Shown: one piece after another, positions 12,274 through 22,827 of the stretch
How positions within the stretch are numbered: position 1 is the stretch's first letter
Layout: each line of letters begins with the position of its first letter
DNA from: Chaetomium olivaceum
Taxonomy: Eukaryota; Ascomycota; Sordariomycetes; Sordariales; Chaetomiaceae
Length of the DNA: 64,000 nucleotides
Direction of reading: 5' to 3'
Assembly (NCBI GenBank): GCA_039881045.1
Contig: JAYWVB010000095.1
Location: 1-64,000 of the forward strand
Made by a program: the position numbers and the translations under genes
The notes under the pieces: model-generated
Database searches by the model: none
What the model was told of the DNA's origin: nothing
Seen by the model: the letters and a program-made list of their open reading frames with translations, nothing else

Positions 12274-13476
12274 TATTTGCTGCCGTGATTCCCTAGTTCG
12301 AAGGTTCTGGGATGCTCGACGGCTGGCAGCACAGCTCCAGTGTTATCCATGAGAAAAATAACGACACGGACGAGCGGGCTGCGAGAGAGTCTTGCGTCGA
12401 GGCTCTCGGGTGACGTGGCAGGTCAAGCCTTCAGCCGCTTCCGAAGAAGGCTCTCACAGTCTTTGTCACCCTGTTCCATTTCATCGATTGTTGACGTCCA
12501 ATCTTTAAAATGAGTGTCACCTTGAATCCCCCCCCCCATTCGTCGATTGCCACATGCACCCAGACGAAAAGTCCAGCAGTTGTGCCAATCATGAAAGTGT
12601 CACACCCACCCTCGCTTTTTATTTCCCTTCTCCCCCCCTGTTGGGCCTCGTACATGCAGAGTTCCATGCCGCTTCATGCGGAGATTTCATGTTGAGATGA
12701 TGGATGTTCCGGTCAAGTGCGGTGAAACGAATGCCGTCTGTCTGTATGCGTATGATACAGGCTCTATCCATCCCAAGAGCCACGGTTATCGTATCTAATG
12801 TGATCGTGCCTAAAAGCTAAGAGTCTCGGATTGGAGTGTAGCGGACAGGAACCGGTACCCGTGCCATGCCCCACATAACTGGTACATACTACCTATATCG
12901 TACCCGTATTATGTACCTCATGTACATACCTACGTCGGTCGGTCGTCAGGAAGTTGATGTACACACCTTACATAAAGCTGCACAGCCGCGCGGCCCCCGC
13001 CCCTGATCTCTCTCCGCATTTCCGTTCCCAGCAACTCCGACGCAGCGGCTGAGCTGGGCTTTACTTTTTGCACTGACCAGACATGCTATCGGAGCAACCT
13101 CCGGTCGACGTACCATGAACGGGGTGTCACCCGATTGGCCTGCAAGGCAAAGCTTTGCGCCGAGGAGCACCTGGGGGAGGATCCAAATATTGACGCTTCT
13201 ATTATGCAACGGCCAGATGCAATTTCCGCAAGGGCATGCTAATCCCCCAGCCACATGAGCAGGTCGGTCCGCATGTCGCCAGTAATTAGCAGCTAAAGCC
13301 GCTGGTTCCATACCTCCCTATGTATGGAACTCACTCCAGCTGATGGATTTCTTGCTCAGCGGACAGCACCAAAGTCGGGTCTGTAACTCTGTATGGACCC
13401 AGAAAAGAAAAGGGCGAGGGTGTGCGCATGTCACAGGGTTTAATGGGTTGTCATCTTCACTGAAAACCCTACATTT
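12274..13476. other. Intergenic between divergent genes
   Basis: About 1.2 kb upstream of both the HET-domain gene (-) and the CorA-like gene (+). It includes poly-C and poly-G short runs (12530-12538, 12633-12640) and a cluster of GTACAT/TACCT-like words at 12880-12945. I see no gene. Confidence 0.5.
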
Positions 13477-15257
13477 ATGACTAAGGCAGTGATCCTGTCA
13501 GCCTTTCCGGCCTCACCGCTGCCCAGTGAGCTTTCTATAATCACAAGGATAGGTAGCTTACAGCACCCAAGTCTGAGTGAAGTGAGGCCACATATCGTCA
13601 ATATGCCCAGCGGAAAAGATGATGGCGTAGTGTTCAAAGCCTACGAAACAAGTGCAACCATCATTCAAGTAGGTTAATTGGTATCAATCACCTGGTTCAA
13701 CTCTTACCATTGTACACTGAAGCGGGCAGGCTGGAAATTTCAATTACCTCCATCGACAAATAAGACGAAACAAGATGCGATTGACTTTATCAAGCAACCA
13801 TCTCAGGTAAAGATTCCTTCCGGGTGAACAAAGGTTGATGCTAATGGTATATAAAGAGGGATAGAAGGAATCTTCTCGGGCACGGCCGGTTCAGAATACT
13901 GTAAGTATTTCAGTCCTGTCTCGCATCTCAAAGTTCTCATGGTTGGAATTAACTCACACCATACTTTAGACTCGTGCAAGGGCCCAAAACTATGGATAAA
14001 TTAGCTTTAGCGTGGATCCACGGGGGGCCAGAAGACAGCACTCACCTTTACAAATATCCATCGGTCATGGAGGTCATGGAAGTCGCACGGTCGAGCGGCT
14101 GGATCAGCGAGCCCTTCGACGAATTCATCAAGGACAACACCGCCGGCGCCGCCGTGCTCAACACATGCGACAGCATCAATTTCATGGCGCAGACGCCCGG
14201 AGATGATAACTTCCCCTTCTTTGCCGTATCCCTCACCCAGCGTTTCACCCAAGCCTACCAGCATGACGCCGATTGGGAATGCCTGGTCTTTATCCAACCG
14301 GCTAGCATCTGGGATGATCGCGTCATGCCCAGGCTCTGTCGCGACCGTTTCCCCCATGATTACTCCGAGCCGCTGCAACCGGACTTCATGGTGCTACCTG
14401 TGGTGCTGCTGCATTGGCAGGTGGGACACATAGCCGAGGAGCTGAACAAGATGAAGGAACAGGCTGTGTTGCAAGGCCAAGGTCTTGCTACACTCGAACA
14501 ACTCGAGGAGCTCGATAGTGTCAGGAATCACCTTTTCGTCGAGCGAAAGAAGAACCTGTTCCTCCACCGCCGATGGGAGTTTGCGCGTGAACTGGGTGAG
14601 CAATTGATGGAGGTCTTTGGGGCCATTGAAAGGCGGCATGCGGGTGAGGAAGAGGAGGTTGAATACTCCCCTACACTGATAGCGCGGGTGGCAAACCAGC
14701 AGGCCACCCTGAAGCGTCTGATTCATGATCTAGACAATGCGGATGCAGAGCTTGAGTCTCAGCAGAAATTCGTAAGTCATAACCCATCTGTTTCTTTACC
14801 TGTGACGGTTCGGTTTACTCACCAGGCGTAGGTTGACAACCAAATTACGGCCGTGGTATGAAAAAGAAAAGCCGATGATGTCCTGGTAAGAATATACGGA
14901 CGCTAAGAATCCGCCTTGACAGATTGCGCGACGTGACAGTGCGTCCTTGAAAACTATCGCTATCGTAACACTTGTCTTCCTTCCTTCCACCTTTGTTGCA
15001 GTATGTAAGTTCTGGGATTATGGATGAACAAAGCCAGAGATCTAACAGTCCTCTCACAGGGAATCTTTAGCATGGGAATCTTCGACTGGCACGCAGGAAA
15101 GGCGGACGATGATCCTACTATCGTGTCCAAATGGCTGTGGCTATACGCTGTGTTATCGGTCACGTTGACGGTAACAGTGGTTGCTATATGGAAGATTTTA
15201 TTGACATGCATGGAAGCGAGACTGAAGAAAAAATTGGAAGAGAAGAAGATGGCATGA
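13477..15257 (+). CDS. CorA-like membrane protein of the fungal HET-associated type, seven exons
   Basis: Exons 13477-13668, 13730-13806, 13865-13900, 13970-14771, 14832-14855, 14923-15000 and 15060-15257 join in one frame to 468 aa. Introns are 58-69 nt with GTAAGT/GTAGGT/GTATGT-like donors and CTAAC/CTCAC/CTAAT branch points. The body (exon 4) carries GWISEPFDEFIKDN, FFAVSLTQRF and WECLVFIQP, followed by a helical region. The end is CorA-like: IARRDSASLKTIAIV, FLPSTFVA, FSMGIFDW, then a second span near LWLYAVLSVTLTVTVVAIW and a Lys-rich cytoplasmic end. The GMN filter motif of true CorA Mg2+ channels is not seen, as is usual in this fungal group, so transport is unproven. The 5' exons (before 13970) are less certain than the rest; exon 5 is only 24 nt. 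Confidence 0.7.
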
Positions 15258-15329
15258 CATTTACGAAAGATTTAGCTCTATAGAGATAGAATTTCAGGTC
15301 CCCGGAATTGCATTGTCCCTTTGATTCCC

Positions 15330-17864
15330 TTACCTTGAGCCGAGCTTATAGATATAATGTGCCGCGGATATTAGGATGCGAGGATAGCTCGCTACCATGT
15401 CGCGATCAATAGCCTGCGTCTCCTGATCCAAGTCATCCCATGGTTTGAGGAAAGGAGTCTTCCGGTTCTTGGGGTCACGTTCTTCTCCCTTCCCCCACTG
15501 ATTCCGTAACTTCTCTGAATTCCATCGATCGTGTTCAATCTGCCCCAGGAAGTCGATATCAGCCTCGGTAAACTCGGTGACGGGTGTGCGGCCCTCTTGC
15601 TTTTCTGAAAGAAAACATCCGATCTTGCGCAGTTTGGAAGGTATCGAGTCCGCATGCGCTCGTGATGATTCCTTGTTCTCTTCAGCGGTCTCGTTCCAGG
15701 GCACGGGGCCATCCTTCCCGGCATTTTGAGTTTCGGAATAAACTTTGTGCAGCGCTTCCGCGAGCTTTTCACGGAGCTTATCGGGCAAGGGCGTGCCATC
15801 TAGATACCTCATGAAAGTGCTGTGGTCCACATGGAGGTCTAACTGGAGTGGAGGCGGAAGCGAGGATCGTTCGAAGCTGTATCGGCCGTTGAGCTTGCTC
15901 ATGTCGATGATGGACTTGAGAGATCGAATACCCTGACGGTATTTTGGCACAAGCAACAGTGCGTTCAGCACTCCGTCGTCAATATTGATTTCTTCCCCGG
16001 ATATGAGTCTTTTTTCCCGCCTTTCGAGTAGTGTACGGAGGATTACGGCTCTGCGGACCGGGTACAACGTATCCGACCCGCGCGAACGGTCGGCTTTATT
16101 CGGTCCTGATACATTGACGAAGCCGTGTAGATAGGTGAGGAACTCCTGAATATGGCCCGTGCTTCCGGCGTCTGGTGCGGCCCTCGCTATCTTTCGTCGA
16201 AGATCCTCGTAGGTTTTGATGGATGTGGCGCGCGAAGAAGAACACAGCAGTGCCAACAGGCCTGCTGATGCCGTGATCCGAGAACGTCCCACTGAACATG
16301 ACGGCTAAAAGATGAGGGAGCCAACCAAGCGGAGAACCTGCGAGGTTACTATCGAATCCATTGAAGTAGACCAAGGCAATAGAACCGCTGAGGGACAAGT
16401 CACGGATGGAGTGAAAGGCGGTTCGCAGGTCGTCGACGCTGGTGAACTGAGACAGGTTGAACCGAAGTGTGCGCGCATTCCGCTGCTTTGAGGCGGCTTC
16501 GGCGACCTGCAAGGCGGCAAATGCTTCCCCGACCCCCTTGGCCCGAAAAGAGCGATAACAGGGGTCTCTGCATTGGAGCCAAGAAGTACTCGGTGAGAAG
16601 GTTGTGTATCGTCTGGAAAGACTCGATCTCGCGACGGTCAAACAGTACGAGTCGGTTGAACCGGGCAAGCGGGACTTGATTTGCGGAGGAGAAACCTTTC
16701 TTGACGATCTGGCGAGCGACTTCGGCCGGGTCACCAATCGTGTAGTCAAGCAAAGACCAGTCCGGGTCACTTGCTCGGGCAATGTCATCTGATGGGATAG
16801 AAAAGCTGACCAGCTTGCTTTTCTCCGTACCTTCGAGAGCCCGCATTACCTCCGGGGCCCGGTACACGGTAGCAAGTGATGGCGTTGCGCCTGGTTCAGC
16901 AGCCCGGCTGCAGCGAGCCGTCTTGCGGCCTGCAGTCCAAACTCGATTCCTCCTTCCACACTCAGATCAGACTGAACCAACCTTTCGTAAATCCGGCGAC
17001 AAAGGCATCGGCAACACCGGGGATGTACCCCATGTTGTTCCGGAGAAACTCGCCCTCAGCACACAGCGGGTCGAACAAGAGCGTCGGCTTTGCCACTTGG
17101 GCCCCCTGGTGGTGAATAACACCGGAACAACCAAACAAGACAATGAGGTGGGCGCAGGTCGCTAGAGAGACAAGTTTTCCCACCGAACCAAGTTGCTCAA
17201 CGAAGTCCTCGCATGTCTTCTCCCATGACAGCCCGTGAGATAACTGAACGCCCTCGGCGCGCAAGTCATCAGCCTCGACAATAACGATAAGACGCTCTGG
17301 GTCACGATTGTCGAGATCGACGAGCGGACCCTGCCGGACAGTGTTCCATATCTCGCCGTTGCAGAGACGACGGGCCATGTGGTAGATGAGAAATCGAGGT
17401 CGGCATTGCTTAAAGAAGGCCACCGCACCATCCACACTCTCCTTGGGGACCGGCTTGTCCGTGTTTGTCTCTTGGAAGATGACAAGAGATGAGCTCGAAA
17501 GCTTGTGCAAAGGGTCGCGGGGAGGGAAGTGCCACCGTCTCTCCATGTCGATCTGCTGCACCCGTCGTGGCTTGAATGTCGTTCTTTTGGAGCATGTAGG
17601 GAGTGATGAGCTGGCGTCGTCCAACTCTAAGATACTGTGGATGGTACCGTGCTCTGCGCTTTCTGGCTCAGGTTTATGGATGCGGACTTGGTGGTCCATA
17701 TCCCGCTGTCCATCGAGGAGAAATTGAGCCAAGAGTTCAGTGCCAACGTGAAACCAATAGGCCCGTGGCCTCTGTTCAGTGGTATCGGATGGGAAGAGGA
17801 ACAGTTGCTGAGGAGCATCGCCGGCGATGATGATGTGCTGTGTATCGTTTCGTGTTTGCGTCAT
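15330..17864 (-). pseudogene. P-loop/RyR-domain protein, reading frame broken at five places
   Basis: Homology-like text runs from ATG 17864 to the stop at 15330 but jumps frame near 16985, 16882, 16585, 16540 and 16225. In order: an N-terminal region with RRVQQIDMERRWHFPPRDP and FLIYHMARRLCNGEIW; a ribokinase-like stretch (DDLRAEGVQLSHGLSWEKT, NNMGYIPGVADAFVAGF); a P-loop GPRGSGK near 16535-16555; and a C-terminal RyR-type domain (EHDRWNSEKLRNQWGKGEER, then KPWDDLDQET, 15400-15560). RyR domains occur in ryanodine receptors and many microbial signalling proteins; a sensor or NTPase role is inference. Four of the five shifts look like loss of one base in a short homopolymer, so assembly error is as likely as true decay. 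No nonsense substitution is seen within the correct frames. Confidence 0.6.
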
Positions 17865-18007
17865 TGTAAATTGTAGCTGGGAATACGATATCCGCTCTGA
17901 TACATGGTTCGGGATGAGAGATGAATGAAGCTGATTCAGGGCAGACCGAGACTGCTCGAGTTATATCTAAAACAGATGGCGCTCAGGCGACTTGGGGATG
18001 CACGGTT

Positions 18008-18100
18008 GGAGGCCGCCTGACAGCTTGTGGACTAGAACCCCGGAGGCCGCTTGACGGCTTGGGGCGGAGCGTCGGAGGTCGCCTGGGGGCTTGTGTGAGG
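18008..18100. repeat. Three imperfect copies of a 33-35 bp GC-rich unit
   Basis: The words GGAGGCCGCCTGACAGCTTG, GGAGGCCGCTTGACGGCTTG and GGAGGTCGCCTGGGGGCTTG follow each other at about 18008, 18043 and 18075. The differences are mostly transitions. Function unknown; it lies in the region between two divergent genes. Confidence 0.65.
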
Positions 18101-18514
18101 TAAATGTACATGTAGTACACCATTCGTCGGAAAGTACCTACCTACCTTCCCAATCGCTCACGAACCCGGCCCGACATACCTTTTTTTGAGCAATTTACTT
18201 CTTGTATCTAGATAGGTGCCGTCTGCCTGACAGTCAGCCTTCTCTGGACCGGAACCAATCGGTCGAGCTGGCCGGTCGGAGCTGAGAAAGGAGGACGAGG
18301 CGGGTTCCTCCAATAGTGAAACTGCAGAAAGTGAAACATGACTTTTGGTGTCCCTGAACTTCTCCAGGCTCACTTCAGCTACAGTTGGATACTAGCATTC
18401 GAGGAAACTATGTTCTTACTATCTTTTGTTTGGAGTTTTGTTTGTGGCAACGTTGATCTCAACCTCTGCCCCTTTCTTTGTATGTACATAGTTGTTTAGC
18501 CTTGGTTAAAGATA

Positions 18515-18526
18515 TAGGGTTAGGGT
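18515..18526 (+). promoter_or_regulatory. Telobox-like double TTAGGG word
   Basis: AGGGTTAGGGTT lies about 180 bp before the WDR6 start. TTAGGG words in promoters are known binding sites of Tbf1/Teb1-type Myb proteins in fungi. A role here is inferred from position only. Confidence 0.35.
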
Positions 18527-18703
18527 TCATGCACAATAGACAAGCTCCAAAATGGGGTTCATGAGTCGAAATTCTCAACTCAACACCACGCATGATAAAC
18601 GGCACCATCATGTTGTACCCACATCCTACATTCTAAGCCATAAAATACATTACAGAAACAAATATTGAAATAATCAGGAAAAGAAAAAGCTATTTCGGCC
18701 GCG

Positions 18704-21700
18704 ATGGCTCAACAGGTATGCAACACCAAGTCGTGATCTTTGTTTGACTCATCAGAAGTCGTTTCAAGACGGAATTTCTCATAATAAAGACACAAATCAA
18801 CTAACTCTTCTCAGAGCCGGGCCATCGAACGGCTACAGCATAGCTATGCTCTCAGCCCTATAACTGCTCTCGCCTTGTACGAGACCGGACCCGACCATGT
18901 CCTCCTCCTCGCCGGCGAAGACACTTGGCTCAAGGTCTACGACGTTCAGTCCTCCCGTTTACTTGGCCAGCTCCGGGTATTCTACTCCCAGCCCATCCAC
19001 GGCATTCACGTTTCCCAGTCCGACAACAGTAACCCGAAAAACCCCCAACTACTCCTCTGGGGCGGCCACTCAGTAACCCTCCTCCCGCCTAGCTCCCTCC
19101 AAACTCTCATCGCCGGCCAAACACCGCCCCCGCCCCCGGAGTCTCACGCCCCAGACTGGATCTACGACGGCATCATCCTGCCCACAAACCCCAACTCAAG
19201 TCCAAAAGTCACGGGCGCGCTAGTAACAGCACACAACGAAATCCTGCCCTTCTCCACCCCCCGCAACGACACCGCCACCATGACCACCGCCAACGGCGAA
19301 ACCCCCCTCCCAACAACCCCACCCCTAGCCTTCGGCCCCCTCACTTCCCCCTCCCGTCCTATCCTCTACTCCGCCAACCTCGCCCTCCTCGGCCCCGACA
19401 CCATCCTCGTGGCCGGCGGCACCGTCTTTGGCGAGATCATCGTGTGGAAATACCACGCCCGACCCCATGATGATGCCGACACTAGCGGCTGCCGCTCTCG
19501 GTTGGAGGTGCTGTACGTGTTTACCGGGCATGAGGGGTCGGTTTTTGGCGTCAGCATCTCGCATGATTTGGGCGGTGGACGGAGGCTGCTGGGGAGTTGT
19601 AGTGATGATCGGACGTTGAGGGTGTGGGATATTTCGGAAGAACGGGGGGATTCCCGGTCTGGGGATGGTGATGGCGATGGGGAGGGGGTGGTGGGCGGGT
19701 TGGATGGGGCGAGGGAGACCGGGTTTGGTGGTGGTGAGACTGGCAATTCGGAGGTGAAGAGGGGGAATGAGCGGGATTCGGCTAGGTGTGTGGCTGTTGT
19801 TATGGGGCATGTGTCGAGGATTTGGCATGTCAAGTTCGGGAGGGGGTCGTTGGTCTCAGGAGTCATGGAGGTTTATTCGTTTGGGGAGGACTGCTCACGG
19901 CAGAAGTGGGGGCTGGACTTGGATCTGGAGCGGTGGAGTGCCGTCAAGTCCGGGGCTGGAGGGAAGATAGGGACACTCCGACATTGTGGCGCGAGTACGT
20001 GCCATAGTGGGAAGAATATTTGGTCTGCCGATGTGCTGCGCAGGGGAGATCATGAGCCCCTGGTGGCGACCGGCGGAGCCGATGGGAAGATTGTCATCGC
20101 GGGAAAGATCAGGGGCGTCGCTCCAGGTCTCGGCACATACGAAGACCTGGACCTCAGCTTCAGCTTCGACGACGTACTGCGAAATTTACGAGTCAACACA
20201 CAATTAATCTCTCAGCCCCAGACCACAAAGAACACCAAGTACGCCTTCCAACGATATGCCTTTCTGTCGGACACAGCCATGGCAGTCACGGCCTCTGGTA
20301 GGCTGCTCCTCGCGACTATGGGAAGCCCGCTTATATGGGAAGAAGTCGCCGTCCCTGAAGCTATCGTTGCTGATCTTAAACCATACAACGTCCTCAAGAG
20401 TCCGGCAAGGGACACGGCTGTCATCGGCAGCGCAAGTGGCAAGGTTTACTTGTTCCGGCAGGGAAGGGTTCGCGAAATAGCAAGTCTTCCAGAAAAGATA
20501 TCAGACATCATCCTACTCGACACTCCCAGCCGTGCTGCCGACAACCTACCGTGGTCTGTCCTCATCAACATTCTCGCCTCTGACCACGCTATCCTTCTGC
20601 ACTTTGACCCATCCACCAACACCTCCAGGATAGACGGCCGCAAAGTCCTACTCGCGGAACATTACATCGTTACCGCGGCCACCTTTTGCAATGACACGCT
20701 CATTATCGGCTCCCGCACCGGTTCCTTAACTGTGTACGGTATCGATCCCGATACAGGCCACTTCACACCCCGTTTTTCCCGCAAAGACTGCAAAACAAAA
20801 GACGGCATCACTTCCATTGTGCCCATTCCTGGGACCTCCTCTAACCAGCCCTCCTTCTTGGCTACCTGCCGTGATGGCAAATACCGTATATACACTCTCG
20901 CTCCCTCACCATCCTCTCCAGGCCTAGACCTTCAGCACGAGATTTCCCCACCACTTAACATTCTTGAGGCGGCCTTTTTCACCACTTCACCCCCATCCCA
21001 ATCTAACGACTCCCTGTCACCGAAGCCAAAATCAGAGTTGATTCTTTATGGATTCTACGGCCCAAATTTCCTCACCTACAACGACTCAACCCGAACAATA
21101 CTCTCCAGCACCCCATGCGGCGGCGCCCACCGACCCTTCACAACCATCTCATGCCCTTACGACCCAGGCCAGATGCGATTCGTTTTCTCCAAGGCGGGAA
21201 CGTTGCGGGTGGTCTCACAGAGCGCCGAGCCCGAGCGTGTGTTGAAGGCTGGCGGGCACGGGAGGGAGATCAAGAGCGTATCCGCCGTCCTCCTCCCATC
21301 ACCCCCTACATCCTTCTTATCCAACGACCCTCACAAGCAACCGGCCGAGCCAGCCAGCTCCCTGATTGCAACCGCCGCAGAAGACACCTCCATCCGCATC
21401 TGGCGCCACGAACCCTCCACCACAACCAACACCACCACCACCAACTCACCCACCGAAATGACCTGCCTCGCCATCATCCAAGGCCACTCCGCCGGCATCC
21501 AATCCCTCCGCTTCTTCACCCCCCCTCAACCCTCTTCCTCACCCACACCCTCTGCCTCGCCCCCTTCCACCAGTCCCTCAACCACCACCCCCTCAAGCAC
21601 CCCCTCCCTCTCCAACCCCAACTCCAACTCCAACGCAACAACCTACCTCCTCAGCAGCGCCGGCAGCGAAGAGCTTTTCATCTGGCGCCTCTCGCGCCTC

Positions 21701-22609
21701 GCCTCCGCCCGCTACGACGCGCTCGCCGTCGTGCGCGAAGCGTCCTGGTCTTCTAACGACACCCACAACCAGGCTGCGGCGGCTGACAGGGACAAGGACC
21801 TGCGCATTGTGGATTTCGATGTCGCTAGCTGGGCAGATTCTGCGGGTGGCGGTGGTGGTGGTCAGGATGGGATGCTGCTGGTGACGATGGGGCTGTCGGA
21901 TTCGAGTGTGAGGGGGTATGTGTACTCGCCGTTTTGTTCTTCTTCTTCTCCTCCTCCTCTGGAGGGGGGAGGTGGTGGTGGTAACAGTGGGGGGTTTGCG
22001 TTGCTGGCGACAGGGCGGTACACCGGGGCGTGTCCGACGCAGGTGCGGTATCTGAAGGTGGATGGCGGCTCTGGGGAGGTGCATGTGCTGACGGCGTTTA
22101 CGGACGGGCATGTGGCGGTGTGGAGGACGACGACGCGTGGTGGTGCGGCTGGGGAGTTTGAGATGGTGCTGGTGGTGCGGCTGCATCAGAGCAGTGTCAA
22201 GAGCCTGGATCTGGCAATGCAGCGGGAGGGCCGGTGGTTGGTGGCGACGGGCGGGGATGATAACGCGCTTGGCTTTCTGGATCTTGCATGGGATGCGGAT
22301 AAGGGGGAGTATGTTGTGGTTGGGAAGTATCGAGTCAAGGATGCGCACGCGGCGGCGGTTACTGGGCTTTCTGTGGTCAAGACGGAGGCTGGGGTGACTG
22401 AAGTGGCCACGGCTAGTAACGACCAGAGGGTCAAGCTTTGGAGGGTGGAAAGGAATGCCGCTAAGGAGATACGGGTTACTATGCTGGACAATCGGTATAG
22501 CTCGGTGGCTGACGCGGGAGATTTAGAGCTCATCGCTCCCGGGAAACTGATGGTTGGCGGTGTTGGAATGGAGGTATGGGATGTCTCGAGAGGTAGCATG
22601 ATGGGGTAG
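18704..22609 (+). CDS. WD40-repeat protein, WDR6/Rtt10 (Trm734) family
   Basis: Exon 1 is 18704-18715 (four codons, MAQQ), then a 99-nt intron (18716-18814, branch CTAAC, acceptor TCAG), then one long exon to 22609, giving 1268 aa. The N-terminus reads MAQQSRAIERLQHSYALSPI, the usual family opening with ALxxYxxxxxxxLLAGxxxWLKVYD. WD repeats are spread over the whole length, e.g. GHEGSVFGVSISHD, GSCSDDRTLRVWDI, VATGGDDNALGFLDL and TASNDQRVKLWRV. Low-complexity inserts lie near 19660-19760 (Gly/Asp) and 21410-21650 (Thr/Ser/Pro/Asn). Yeast Rtt10/Trm734 partners Trm7 for 2'-O-methylation of the tRNA wobble base and also affects endosomal recycling. The frame is intact for 3.8 kb, a useful contrast to neighbouring genes with indels. 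Confidence 0.87.
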
Positions 22610-22827
22610 ATAGAAGGGACAGACATGGATATATAAAAGGCGGCGGTAGATGAGGTATACTTTCTACCATCTACTTTGTTATTATAGACAAAACTTGCCC
22701 ACCTCGCGCCGCTAGTTAACCATACAAGCAACCGATGAAACCGAGCAACCGAGCAACACCAAAAGCACCTTCACCAAGAACCAAAAAAACCCGTACCATC
22801 CGCCGCCCGCAAGGATGATCAGAAGGC

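Larger units (their letters stand above)
17865..18703. other. Intergenic between divergent genes, with a short GC-rich repeat and a telobox
   Basis: About 840 bp upstream of both the RyR gene (-) and the WDR6 gene (+). It holds three imperfect GGAGGCCGC copies (18008-18100) and a double TTAGGG word (18515-18526), listed separately. No gene is recognised. Confidence 0.5.

Noticed and set aside
13722..13864. Alternative splicing of early CorA-like exons with AAG acceptors
   Set aside because: It is also open, but uses two weak AAG acceptors; the chosen model uses CAG and TAG and also keeps the frame.
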